The notes under the pieces: generated by a model
What the model was told of the DNA's origin: nothing
Seen by the model: only the letters and a program-made list of their open reading frames with translations
Database searches by the model: none
In this document: positions 26,361-37,215 of the stretch, in pieces
Layout of the letters: every line of letters begins with the position of its first letter
How positions within the stretch are numbered: the first letter of the stretch is position 1
From: Lycium barbarum
Lineage: Eukaryota > Streptophyta > Magnoliopsida > Solanales > Solanaceae
Length of the DNA: 64,000 bases
Reading direction: 5' to 3'
NCBI RefSeq assembly: GCF_019175385.1
Contig: NC_083339.1
Span: forward strand, 46,920,074-46,984,073
Translations under genes and position numbers: made by a program

Positions 26361-26711
26361 GGTGAGATGGTTTAATGATTGAGAAGATGTAATTATGGGA
26401 GGATTTTATGGTTAATTAGAAATTAATTAGGGTACATATAATTAACAATAGGAAATCAAATGAATAAATAAAAGGAAAATAACATAAAATTAAAATTTAA
26501 AAGATATCCAACGTGGCATTGACGTGTCGCTGATGTGGCAGCGAGTGTATCACACCTCCCTTTATGCAACTGGTTATATGTGTATTGAGGTGGTGATAAA
26601 TTCAGTTTTTAGATGTTCAGGTGTGTAATAGATCGCCTGTATAGTTTGAGTGTGAACCCGACATTTTGAGTATAGTTTGGGGTGGATTTGATGTATTTTG
26701 CCTAAAATATA

Positions 26712-26930
26712 CTTCCTCCGTTTTAATTTATGTGAATATATTTTCTTATTAGTTCGTGTAAAAAAGAATGATTTCTCTCTATATTTGAAAATAATTTATC
26801 TTTATGTAATAATTTATAGTCACACAATATATATTTAATTTATTTAACATCATAAATTTAAAAAATTTCTCTTATTTTTTAAATTTCATGCCTAATTGAA
26901 TGTATTCACATAAATTAAAATGGGAGGGAG
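26712..26930. mobile_element. Stowaway-like MITE (219 bp)
   Basis: The ends are CTTCCTCCGTTTTAATTTAT and its inverse ...GGGAGGGAG. TA duplications lie at 26710-26711 and 26931-26932, and the interior is AT-rich. The left TA is also the last two bases of the MULE target duplication. Confidence 0.83.
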
Positions 26931-26932
26931 TA

Positions 26933-27694
26933 CATATTTTGAAACATGCTGTCCCAGGCATTACCTTCCTCAGTTCGTTTCTTCTCATTCATTGTCATTC
27001 ACAGCTGACAGCTTCACCCTTCTCCGAAGGCACGCCGCTCCCCAATAATATCTACTCTCTACACATTTCCTCTCCTCATAAATATTCTAATAATATTTAA
27101 ATACCTTTTTGTCTTTTCTTCCAACCAATTTTACTTTGAAGAAAAACCAAAAGAAACCACCATTAAAGACTTCCCCACCAGTTTCGCCGCCCTTCTTTCC
27201 TTTTCTTTCTTTCATTCATAATAGCCTCAATCCAATAGTCCAATCTTTTTTGTCCCTTATGAAAAGTAAAAGATCCATTTTTTTCTCTCACATCAATCCG
27301 ACACATCCAGAAAGAGATATGTAAGGAAAAAGGGTTTAATTTGATCAAATCCCATCTACAATCGTCCAAATACTTTTCTTTAATGGATTTTTATGTTTTC
27401 CGTTTCAGTTCCCAAAAGCGTTTTTGGTTTCTGAAACATAGCCTTTTCTATCCAACAACTTGTCATATACTGATCGATCTGAATAATTTATTCTAAACTT
27501 GGGGATTCTCTTTATTTTTCTTTTGTGTGTGGAAAAAGTTTAGGATGAGTGTAGCCAAGTCTCAGGTTTGGCAACCGTGTAAAAAGAAGAGGATTTAGTT
27601 TTAGGCTCACAAGAAAGAAAGAAAGAAAGAAAGACAGAATTCATATGTATTGATTTAGAGTAGTAGGGGTTTAATAAGATCTATTTGTTTGGAG
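26933..27694 (+). promoter_or_regulatory. Upstream region and 5' leader of the CIPK gene
   Basis: This intergenic and 5' UTR stretch precedes the kinase start codon. It is pyrimidine-rich at 26960-27260 and holds a (GAAA)n microsatellite at 27610-27634. AT-rich text near 27070-27105 could hold a TATA element, but no single site stands out. An untranslated first exon is possible; I cannot place the transcription start. Confidence 0.4.
27610..27634. repeat. (GAAA)n microsatellite in the CIPK 5' leader
   Basis: About six units of AAGA lie 60 bp upstream of the kinase start codon. Confidence 0.85.
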
Positions 27695-30600
27695 ATGGGT
27701 TCAAGATCAAATAATGGAAGTGGGAGGACTAGAGTAGGAAGGTATGAGCTTGGGAGGACACTGGGAGAGGGGACTTTTGCAAAAGTGAAATTTGCAAGGA
27801 ACGTTGAGACTGGTGATAATGTAGCCATTAAGATTCTTGATAAAGAGAAGGTCATGAAGCACAAGATGATCGGTCAGGTATCTTTTCAATTCTACATTTC
27901 TTTACTAATATTGACCCTTTTTGTTTTATCTTGTGGAAGAAAGATTCAACTTCAAGATTTTCCTCAGCTCTTCTTGTGGCAAAAGTAGCCATATTTTATT
28001 TTCTTCATGTTTGACCTTGTATGTCTGATGGTTGCCTGAAATTCAAGTTGATTTAGCCTTTCTGTATGATTTTTACTCATTATTAGTGATGTTGCTTGGG
28101 GTTTTCATATTTTATGATGTCTCAATTGCGGCTTAAATATACATGAGCGATGCTTATGATGAGTTTCGCAGCCATTGGATTGCCAAAATGTTCCATGTTA
28201 ATCTTTGTTGTTTCAATATTGGAAAGCAATTGTAACGTTGTATGTCCTCTGCAGATTAAACGGGAAATATCAACCATGAAACTTATCAGACACCCTAATG
28301 TAATCCGAATGTATGAGGTTAGTATTAGCCTTTTATGTCTAGCTTTTTCTTTCCCCAGACCCCTCCCTTCCCCTCCACATGCGAATAAAACTGAACAAAC
28401 CAAAAATGCAATTAAAAAGAAAAAATTGCATTTAGGTCCTGGATTTTCCTTTTGCCTTTTGGGATGCATAACCAGATTGTTAGATCAAGATAATTGGGGC
28501 AGGTTTTCTAAGTACTGTTTACATGCTAAACAATTCAAACTTGTATCACGCAGGTCATGGCCAGCAAGTCGAAGATATATATTGTTTTGGAATTTGTTAC
28601 TGGTGGTGAACTGTTTGACAAAATTGTAAAATGTTCTTCCTTGAGTCTTTTAACTACTACTATTTTCATTCTTTCAATGTGTAAGCTTTTGCTGTTTTGT
28701 TGAGATCAGGCTAGTAAAGGTAGGCTCAAAGAAGATGAAGCAAGAAAGTATTTTCAGCAGCTTATCAATGCGGTGGACTACTGTCATAGTAGAGGTGTAT
28801 TCCACAGAGACCTCAAGGTAAAGAATTAATACTTCTCACGAGTGAAAATTAGGAGGATAATGGTTTATAATTCCCTTGCATTTTTTGATTTATAGCCTGA
28901 AAACTTGTTACTGGATGCCAATGGTGTTCTTAAAGTTTCGGATTTTGGATTGAGTGCGCTGCCTCAGCAAGTTCGCGTATGACTCTTTACCCTATTTGAT
29001 TGATCAACAACTGCTATATAATTATAACTGCATAACTGAATCTAAATGTACATAAATGTGTCATTTTAGGAAGATGGACTACTACATACAACATGTGGAA
29101 CGCCAAATTATGTGGCTCCGGAGGTGCTCATTAGTTTGTCAGCATTACTCTTTCATTTTATTTCGCAACAGTTTTGATGGATTCCTATTTTTGCTACTGT
29201 AGGTGATCAACAATAAAGGATATGATGGAGCTAAGGCTGACTTGTGGTCATGTGGTGTAATCCTTTTTGTACTTATGGCTGGTTATCTGCCCTTTGAAGA
29301 GTCAAATCTCATGGCATTATATAAGAAGGTGTGCAATCTATGTATTATACGTTTCCTTTGTAAAGAGAATGTTGAGAGAAGTCTAAGAATTGATTTGATT
29401 TCAGATACATAAAGCTGAATTTACATGTCCACCCTGGTTTTCCTCTAATGCAAGGAAACTCATCAAAAGAATCTTGGATCCCAATCCACAGACGGTATGT
29501 GTATCTCCCGATGAAATAAAAGTTAGCAGGTGTAATTTTGTGTCTTTATCTGCACTTGCATTTAGCTTCTCATTTATCATTTGATGACTGACAGCGCATC
29601 ACAATTTCTGAGGTCATTGAGAATGAATGGTTCAAGAAAGGGTATCGTCCACCTGTTTTCGAGCAGGCAGATGTTAGTCTTGATGATGTGAATGCTATTT
29701 TTAGTGAATCTGCTGTAAGTATACTTGTTTCTGCAAAATGAGAATTCTGAATTTGTGTGTTGAATGAACATTTGATTGTCCAATAAAATGAACACAGGAC
29801 TCTTCGAATCTTGTTGTTGAGAGACGGGAAGTACGACCTTCTACACCACTGACTATGAATGCTTTTGAGCTTATTTCAACCTCTCAGGGTCTCAATCTCA
29901 GTTCTCTGTTTGAAAAGCAAATGGTACATTCTTATTGATTGATGTTCAAGTTAATTAATGTTTGGTCCCATTTTCGATTGGAAATTTTACAAAGTATCAC
30001 TTTTAAGTTTTAACATATGCGTTACTGTCTATGTTGCTCAGACTCTTCACTTCCGGTGCCGGCACTTGTGTCGACACGACATGGGTGTGGGTGTGGGATC
30101 CGTACCCGATCTGGTCAACCACTATTGGCTACTTTGACCAAAATCGAGGGAGAAATTCCGGACAGATTCAATGATTTATGTAATCAAAACAAAAGCTATT
30201 GTGAAATTGAAGAAAATGCAATAAGTTGATCAATATTTTCTCCTCATGTTTTCCACATAATATCTCATAATTTAGGTTTTGTAACTCATTTTTAGAATTT
30301 AGAATTATTTTTTCCTGAATCCCCGCACCCGTATCCGTACCCACGAATCTTAAAATTTATATCATGACGAATCCGACCTCTAGATCCGTACCCTTATCCG
30401 ACACCCGCACCCGAGTCCAAGCAACATAGGTTACTGTTCCTTTTCAGAATGCTTTGTCGTGCTTTCTATAGTATTTTGCCATGTTTTCTTCACTTCCGTT
30501 ATTTCTTTTTTCAAACTGCTTTCCTTGAGCCGAGGGTATATCGGAAACAACCTCTCTATCTCCCAAGGTAGGGGTAAGGTTGCGTACACCCTACCCTCCC

Positions 30601-32146
30601 CAGACCCCACTTGTGGGATTACACTGGGCATGTTATTGTTGTTGTTGTACTTTTAACATCAATGTTGAGCCTTACAGAAATTAGTAGTTCAAGGATATGG
30701 TAAATATGAACATTGTTCACCATTGCAAAGTCTCACTTCAAACAAATGAGTTCTATTTAAAACCAAATGTTGCATAGATATATCTTTCTTGGTTTCTGCT
30801 ATGCACATTTATACCGAAATGCAAAAACATGTTAAAGTTTCCAGGTGTACAACACTCTTTCAAACCCAAAAGGGAGAAATAAAAGGAATAAATATATGAT
30901 TTTCAATGCTTGGGTTTTCATACGGATCTAGTTTTAAGCATGTGGATTAATCCCGGTTACTTTTACAGGGGCTGGTCAAAAGGGAGACAAGATTTACTTC
31001 GAGATGTCCTGCGAATGAAATTGTTTCAAAAATTGAAGAAGCTGCTGTACCTTTGGGATTCAATGTGAAGAAAAATAACTACAAGGTGAATGAGAAAAGT
31101 CATTCTTAGTTTTCTTCTATTGCAGTCTTATAAAACTGATGTATGCTCGGAGGTGTCAATAGGGTTTCAAGCATCTCAAATACTCATCTCAGCTTTTTAA
31201 TGTTCATATTTTTTTCTACATAACAACTGCTAAGTTTCTTTCATCAAGTATATATGTGAGCAGGTTGAAATTTTTTAGGATCTTAAAACTCCTAATACTC
31301 TAGTTGGTTCTTTGCTATTGTTAAAATTTCATTCATGATAAAATTTCCTTGTCTTCCTCCTTACCAGATTAAGCTTCATGGTGAGAAGAGCGGGCGCAAA
31401 GGTCACTTACACGTTGCAACTGAGGTATGTTTGTTCGGAGGGCTGCTAAGTTTTTCATTGTCATTGAGACTTATAATACAACTGAGTTGGCTGTAGATTT
31501 ATGAGGTGGCACCTTCACTATACATGGTTGAGCTTCGCAAGGCTGGAGGAGATACCTTGGAATTTCACAAGGTAATCCTAATTGGAAGGTTTATTATATG
31601 GATATACATGGGAACTCTCTTGTGAGGTTTGCTAACCTCTAGTTGATTTGTGGATTTTGCTTAAATCCAGTACTGCTACTTGGCTATGCATGCAACATTT
31701 TACATGATATTTGTCTTACTAGGCATTTAGTTCTTTGTTTTGTTTATTAATTAATTAATCTTCAAATGGTTAATGTTGTATTGTTGGACTTGAGCATATA
31801 TCTATGTCTGGCTTGCTGTGATTTGTCCAGGCATCTGCTTTTATGCTGATAGAGTTAATGTTATATTCTTTTCTATACAGTTTTACAAGAACCTGTCCAC
31901 CGGATTGAAAGACATTGTTTGGCAACTGGGGGATGAAGCAGGAGAGGAAGTAAAAGATGGTTAGTATACTATATTATGAAGCAGGAGAGCTTCTGCTTTT
32001 GTTATTTTTCAACTAAAAATTAGTCAAGCTATGGAACTGTTGCTATTTGCTTTACTTGTATATATGATTGGAACAATTAGATGCATCATCTTCTTATGTG
32101 CCAATGGCCGAATGGACAAGCAGGTGCGGGTTTTTTTGTTTGTTTT

Positions 32147-32177
<31 letters not shown>

Positions 32178-32871
32178 GGGGGAGGGGTTTGTGTGTTTGT
32201 GTGTGTGGTTGGCTAACAGGAGAACCTTTATCTTTACTAGAGTTCTGATGCTTTTTTTTTTTTTTTTAATTTTTCCAAAAGAACCAAACTAATGAGAAAA
32301 AAATAAAAAACAAATACTACGCTGTAAATAAATAAACACATAATGCATTTTTTACATGCACTGTGCAAACTAGTTTTAGCACCTTGAAACATCGTGACCA
32401 TAATAAAATTGGAAGTTAAGTTGCGATAGAAGTTCATATGTAGAAATGATCTGAAGACCGTCACAACTTTTGTTTCCACCTGCCGAGTCTTGGTACTTTT
32501 CAATTAATATGAAACTTAATTTGTTTAATTATCTTGATTATTTAATTCATTTTCATTCTTTGATGTTACACATACGGGAAATAATTAAGAAAAAGAAAAT
32601 TAAAATAGAAAAGGAAGCCTATGTTGACCAATATTATATGCCAACAGACCAAAAGAAAAGTATTATATGCTAATCCTAACTAGAAAGGGAATTAGTAGTA
32701 TGGTGGGCAAACTTCTAGAGTCGAGTCACGAGAGATTAATAGTGTTTATGTTTAATTATCTGTTGTATACATAAATGGCCAAGTGTGGTAAGAATTACTA
32801 TAGATATTCAATTACTCAGAATCAAGGGAGGGAACTTACTAGTTTGCATAGAGCATGTACGAGATATGTTA

Positions 32872-32904
<33 letters not shown>

Positions 32905-33263
32905 AGGACTAATGGCCTTTAACTGGGGCTGTCAACCCATTCATACATCACTTTTTGTTTCTCACATTAGTTTGGTTCTTTTGGAAAAAAAAAAGGCATC
33001 ATTTTGGTTGTATTCTACCTTAGAAATTAGCCTCGACTGATTGTATTTCTTTTACTTGTCTGTGCATGGAAGGTGCAGTTATATCAGAGGGACTCAGAGA
33101 GCCATTTACACAACCCCCTCCCGTTCCCTTTATATGGATGAAACAGATCAAAAGTGAAAAACAATAGAAGAAAGCTTCATCATAAATGACTAATATCGAG
33201 TTCTTATCTGCAAGTATCAAATTTATGTTTCTTTATCCTTTCAATGGTGCAGGCATTGTCTAA
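27695..33263 (+). CDS. CIPK23: CBL-interacting serine/threonine-protein kinase, CIPK23 type
   Basis: SnRK3-family kinase recruited by calcineurin B-like Ca2+ sensors. The CIPK23 clade is known to act on AKT1-type K+ channels and nitrate/ammonium transporters. Exons with GT-AG junctions and kept phase: 27695-27877, 28255-28317, 28554-28625, 28710-28817, 28896-28976, 29070-29123, 29203-29328, 29405-29494, 29595-29714, 29798-29923, 30969-31085, 31368-31424, 31497-31571, 31881 onward. Exon 14 either ends in a stop at 31962-31964 (451 aa) or splices at 31959/31960 to 33253, adding two codons and a stop at 33261-33263 (453 aa). Domains: Gly loop 23-31, Lys46, HRDLK 138-142, DFG 158-160, activation loop to APE 185-187, NAFELI 320-325, PPI-type RETRFTS near 346-352. 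All key residues are present. I chose the ATG at 27695; the upstream frame is not supported. The match to Arabidopsis CIPK23 is from memory of the family; other close CIPKs (3, 9, 26) fit less well in the activation loop. Confidence 0.88.
30029..30429. mobile_element. hAT-type MITE in CIPK intron 10 (401 bp)
   Basis: The ends are CTATGTTGCTCAGACTC and the inverse GAGTCCAAGCAACATAG. They are flanked by a perfect 8-bp duplication GTTACTGT (30021-30028 and 30430-30437), as expected for hAT. Subterminal GGGTGTGGG/GATCCGTACCC motifs recur in inverted form at the other end. No coding capacity. Confidence 0.88.
30525..30648 (+). mobile_element. SINE fragment (TS/SolS type) in CIPK intron 10
   Basis: The GAGGGTATATCGGAAACAAC text, the ACCCTACCCTCCCCAGACC block and the (TTG)n tail match the 3' part of the solanaceous TS-type SINE. 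The 5' half with the tRNA-derived promoter is missing. Confidence 0.78.
32146..32207. repeat. (TG)n(G)n simple repeat
   Basis: TG dinucleotides, a run of about 22 G, then further TG, inside the possible last intron of the CIPK gene. A G-run of this size may form quadruplexes and is prone to assembly error. Confidence 0.85.
32248..33001. repeat. Inverted repeat (about 48-bp arms) in the CIPK 3' region
   Basis: The left arm 32248-32300 (GATGC, T-run, CCAAAAGAACCAAACTAATG) is mirrored by the right arm near 32950-33001 (CATTAGTTTGGTTCTTTTGG, A-run, GCATC). The spacer is about 650 bp and includes a (TA)n at 32876-32903. It may be an unclassified MITE, but I see no convincing target duplication. 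Confidence 0.65.
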
Positions 33264-33469
33264 ACTTGATTTTGGAGTGTGAAGTCGGTGGTTTGTGTTG
33301 TGTATAAGCTCTGCAAACAGATTCCTGTGATGTAAGAAGCACTTTTATCATTAGTTTGATGTCAAACATCAAGTGTTTTAGCATCAAGAAGTTTCCAATT
33401 CAATGTTTTATCATATGATTTGAGGCACGTAAACTTGGAAAAATATATACCGTTTTACGCTGCCATGTT
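33264..33469 (+). other. Probable 3' UTR of the CIPK gene
   Basis: The sequence downstream of the alternative stop is GT/TTG-rich (TGTGTTGTGTATAA) like plant 3' UTRs and stops at the next MITE. This is inferred; no cDNA is available here. Confidence 0.4.
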
Positions 33470-33472
33470 GTA

Positions 33473-33690
33473 GAGCCTGTTTGGCTTAGCTTATAAGTTG
33501 CTGAAAACAACTTATAAGTTGCTGAAAACAACTTATAAGCTGTTTTCAGCTTTTTTGAGTGTTTGGCTGGCCGTTTATAAGCCATTTTGTGCTTAAAATA
33601 AGCCCAAAAAATAATTGGGCCCGTTTGGCTTAGCTTAAAAAAAGCAGCTTAATAAGTTAAAAAAAGCATTTTGTCCATCCAAACAGGCTC
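33473..33690. mobile_element. Tourist-like MITE (218 bp)
   Basis: The ends GAGCCTGTTTGG and CCAAACAGGCTC are flanked by a 3-bp GTA duplication (33470-33472, 33691-33693). The interior repeats CTTATAAGTTGCTGAAAACAA. Short TIRs and a 3-bp TSD suggest PIF/Harbinger, although GTA is not the usual TWA target. Confidence 0.72.
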
Positions 33691-33693
33691 GTA

Positions 33694-34053
33694 GTCTTAT
33701 TTGATTACAAGATTTTAAAGATCAATAGCCAAAATATGTGCTTCATTGAACTGGAAGTGGTATCAAATTGTATTCTATAATTCTATGCTTGTGAAGGTAG
33801 AGAGGTTGTTTCTAGTAGACTTTTAGCTCAAGTAAAGCGTTTCAAAACATAATTGAAAAGGAAATACAATAGTGAAGAAGTCATATTGAAAATAATGGAT
33901 AAAAAAAAATAATACGATAACAAAAGCAAAGGAAATAACGTGTACTAATAAAAATAGAAGTATAAGGTAGGAGAGACTAATAATAATAATAAAACTAATA
34001 AGAAAAAACTAAATAACTCTTGACTATCCACTAACTTTCTATTTTAATCTTCG
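33694..34053. other. AT-rich spacer
   Basis: Nothing recognisable is seen between the Tourist-like MITE and the hAT element. Confidence 0.45.
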
Positions 34054-34061
34054 ATCTCAAT

Positions 34062-34963
34062 TAGTGTTTTAAAAGGCGAGAGCGTGAGGCGGAGCGTTTT
34101 ACTTTAGTACAGGATTAGTATGTGGAGAGGCGTAAGTCTTGAGGCACGAGGCGTAAGCTCCATGAATCTTTAACTGTTTAATTTACAATGTAGTAAAATT
34201 GTATAACAACACACAAATTATAAAAAATATATTAATAGTTTTAAAAAATTAAAAACATGATTAAAGAAACTGAGAAAATAAAACTTCTAATATGATTTTA
34301 CAAGTATAATTGATGTAATGATTTAAAACTTATTATGAGATGCAAATCAATTATAACATCTAACTTTCAAACAGTAAAAAAATCACAATTTCTTAAAGCA
34401 TACTACTATTATACTATGCAATTTACCTCCCTAAAAGAAAATAATCAATAAACTTTATAATATTATAATTAAAACATTACTCTTTCATGAACATAAATAA
34501 AATTACTTTCAATTAGCAAAATAATAAACTATGATAATTTTGAGACATGATAAAAATGTGAAGACCAAAGTCAAGTAAAGATGTAAAATTTGACTATGTA
34601 TTTTTTTTTAAAAAAAATGTTAAGTGATATTCACCCTCACAGTGTTCTCAAATACTAAATATGCAATACTACGGTTTGCTATTTGAGTTACTCTCAATCG
34701 GCTTATTTCTATAGATGAAGAAAACTATTAAGTATCATTCATTTAATAAATAATTATGAGAGTCAATAATGTTAATTGAGGAATTTGACACATAATTTGT
34801 GTAAGAACTCTTAGGCGCGCCCCGAGCGTTGGGCGTGTTTAGGGCGTACAGTCTGACGCGTTGGGCGTAAGCCTCATAGAATTAAGCCCCACACGTAAAC
34901 CTCGAGGCGTTTTATCAGTATCCCGCCCCGAGACAAGTCCCAGAATTGCCTTTTAAAACACTG
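34062..34963. mobile_element. Non-autonomous hAT-like element (902 bp)
   Basis: The termini TAGTGTTTTAAAAGGC and GCCTTTTAAAACACTG are inverse except for the first base. The flanking 8-bp duplication ATCTCAAT (34054-34061, 34964-34971) is perfect. Both subterminal regions are rich in GGCG and GAGGCGTAAGC-like motifs on opposite strands; the middle is AT-rich without an ORF. Confidence 0.85.
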
Positions 34964-34971
34964 ATCTCAAT

Positions 34972-35906
34972 ATTCTTCTATTTAGGGTCATGTCCTCGAT
35001 AAGTTGCAGGTGTACTACCTCCTGCCTAATCACTTCTCCCAAAATATTTTTCGGCCTACATCTGCTTCTCGTTAGACCCGCAATAGCTAACCTCTCACTA
35101 GTGCATGTGTTTCACATGTCCGAATCATCTCGCGCTTCCCTCATCTTGTACACTATGGTGACTACTCTCACCTTGTCCCAAATATCATTTGACATTTGAA
35201 TCAAATATATGCAAAGATCAAAATTGTCTTTTAACTGAGTGTTGGTGAATTTCATGTGTTTTTTTTTTTTCCATATAAAAGAAAACTTTTATATCAAGTG
35301 AGTCCAACTAGTCATGTCGAAAAATAAAGAGGTTAAGATTTTTTTTTTAAACGACAGACTGACGTCCACATAAAATGGGGATCAAGGGAATATTATGACC
35401 GCTTTATTTGTATAATATTGGAGAAAGCAGGATCATAGAAATTGCTTTGCTCTCACCTCATTCGCACTTAGCCCTTAATACATCTTCCTGTTGTAATGAA
35501 AGATCTTTTACATGATCATTGCAGGAATCTCGTTGACCTTACCAACAAATTTGACTAATCACAAGGATTTCTTCTTGCTTATCCATTCATCATAAAAGAT
35601 TACTAATGATTACAATTTCATCTTTCTTTCTTTTTCTATGTTAATCCAATCAGTCCTTTGTTTGAAACGGATGGTTACAATTTTAAAGGTTTTTTCCATT
35701 GCAGATAGGATAAGTTACTTGTCCAAAACCCATGGAGTGTTATCAAAGTCTAATTTACACTATGCTTATCCAATCTACACAATCAAGTCAGAGCCAATAA
35801 ATTGAAAGCAAACTGCCAGGTGGCCTTATAAAAATCACAAGATGGAAAGAAAACCATTTCATAAGAATCACCAGACTAAAGTTGCAAAATAATACCATCA
35901 CCAAAC
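34972..35906. other. Intergenic region upstream of the mTERF gene
   Basis: No ORF with a recognisable product. The last few hundred bases should contain the mTERF promoter and leader; no clear single element can be named. Confidence 0.4.
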
Positions 35907-36812
35907 ATGTCAAGTGCAGCAACATCTTTTCATTGCTTCTCTGTTCAGAAATTACCACCACCACCATCATCATCATGTTCAGATGAACAAATAAGTCTTT
36001 TATCAAAAAAACCAAAATCGATTCTCCTAAAGAACCCACTTTATCAACCAACTCACAAGAACATCTCGTTGCAATTCAAGGAGAAAATCTTGTGCTTAGA
36101 AATAATGGGTGTTGATTCAGGAAAAGCACTGTCTCAAAACCCTTACCTTCACAGAGCTTCTTTACACACTATTCATTCCATCATCACTTTCCTTCAATCA
36201 AAAGGACTTCACCAGAAGGACTTTGCAAGGATCTTTGGGATGTGCCCAAGAATTCTTACCTCAGATATTAATTCTGAACTCAACCCAGTTTTCAATTTCC
36301 TCTCAAAAGACCTAAGAGTCCCTCAACACAACTTGAGAAGGGTCATCAACAAGTGTCCAAGATTGCTCGTTTGCAGTGTAAAAGACCAGCTTAAACCAGC
36401 TCTCTTTTATCTTCAAAGACTTGGCTTCACAGATTTGCATCATTTAGCTTATCAAGATCCAATCTTGCTCGTTTCTAGTGTCGAAAATACCTTAATACCC
36501 AAGCTCGATTATTTGATAAGTCTAGGATTTTCAAGAACGGAAGCAGTCGAAATGACTTTGAGGTGTCCAGGACTATTCACTTTCAGCATTGAGAATAATT
36601 TCAAGCCTAAATTTGACTACTTTTCTCAACAAATGCAAGGTGAATTGGATGAATTGAAAGAGTTCCCTCAGTACTTTGCTTTTAGTTTGGAGAAAAGAAT
36701 AAAACCAAGGCACATTGAACTTGTACACACTGGAGTTTCAATTCCACTGTCATTGATGCTCAAGACTACCGATGAAGAGTTCAAGGAGTTGATAAGGCAA
36801 GAAACTGGATAG
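35907..36812 (+). CDS. mTERF-family protein, probably plastid-targeted
   Basis: A single-exon 301-aa ORF. The N-terminus (about residues 1-60) is rich in Ser, Pro and Lys and poor in acidic residues, as in an organelle transit peptide. From about residue 85 there are repeated helical mTERF modules, each with the typical Pro-Arg turn: CPRIL at 113-117, CPRLL at 150-154, DPILL at 184-188, CPGLF at 220-224 and FPQYF at 253-257. Such proteins bind organellar DNA or RNA and affect transcription termination or RNA processing. Length and lack of introns match the small (about 300 aa) plant chloroplast mTERFs. I do not assign a numbered member. An internal ATG at residue 67 would lose the transit peptide, so the first ATG is preferred. 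Confidence 0.88.
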   Translation: MSSAATSFHCFSVQKLPPPPSSSCSDEQISLLSKKPKSILLKNPLYQPTHKNISLQFKEKILCLEIMGVDSGKALSQNPYLHRASLHTIHSIITFLQSKGLHQKDFARIFGMCPRILTSDINSELNPVFNFLSKDLRVPQHNLRRVINKCPRLLVCSVKDQLKPALFYLQRLGFTDLHHLAYQDPILLVSSVENTLIPKLDYLISLGFSRTEAVEMTLRCPGLFTFSIENNFKPKFDYFSQQMQGELDELKEFPQYFAFSLEKRIKPRHIELVHTGVSIPLSLMLKTTDEEFKELIRQETG

Positions 36813-36956
36813 ACTAAATTGTGGATATTATATTTATTTGTAAATCCGTTGCTTTGCTAACAGTAGTAATGTTAATGTCTTTTCTTAACTCTTGAGGTGA
36901 CTAATCCATCACTTGTATACTTATTACACAGTCAATCCACTGGCCTATGTTTTCTA

Positions 36957-37215
36957 TAAGTTCGTTTGGAAAAGAATATCACATTTTTTATATTTGAAAA
37001 TAATTTAATTTTAAATTTATATTATTTTTAATGAGAAATTTTTATAATCATATAAAGATTATAACATGTTTAAAATTACAAGTTTTAAGAGTTTTATACT
37101 AACACAAATATTATGATATATGTTTGAAACTCTCAAGTTCAATAATCTTTCTCTCATTCTTAAATTTCCTATCAAGTCAAACTATGTCATGTAAGTTAAA
37201 ATGGATAGAGTACAT
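36957..37215. mobile_element. Degenerate Stowaway-like MITE, left end missing
   Basis: It shares AGTTCGTTTGGAAAAGAATA-type text and a right end (GTAAGTTAAAATGGATAGAG, then TA) with the MITE at 26712-26930. The first 45 bp or so are not present and the sequence is diverged. Confidence 0.5.

Larger units (their letters stand above)
25150..26702. mobile_element. Non-autonomous Mutator-like element (MULE), 1553 bp
   Basis: Terminal inverted repeats of about 114 bp (25150-25263 and 26589-26702) start GGCAAAATACATCAAATCC and differ at only about five sites. They are flanked by a perfect 9-bp duplication TAAAATATA (25141-25149 and 26703-26711). Long TIRs and a 9-bp TSD are diagnostic of the Mutator superfamily. 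No transposase is encoded. The interior has a C-tract with CTC triplets (25457-25503) and a GGTGGTGAAATTGG-type minisatellite (26110-26360). The ORFs there are low-complexity Gly- or Pro-rich readings. Confidence 0.9.

Noticed and set aside
26133..26375. Gly-rich and Pro-rich ORFs as a secreted or RNA-binding protein gene
   Set aside because: They come from a minisatellite inside a MULE, open on both strands, with no domain or splice context.
28150..28629. 159-aa ORF as a separate gene
   Set aside because: It reads through introns 1-3 of the CIPK gene; only the conserved kinase parts (exons 2 and 3) are coding.
35788..36051. Minus-strand 87-aa ORF overlapping the mTERF start
   Set aside because: Antisense shadow of the mTERF gene and leader, without recognisable features.
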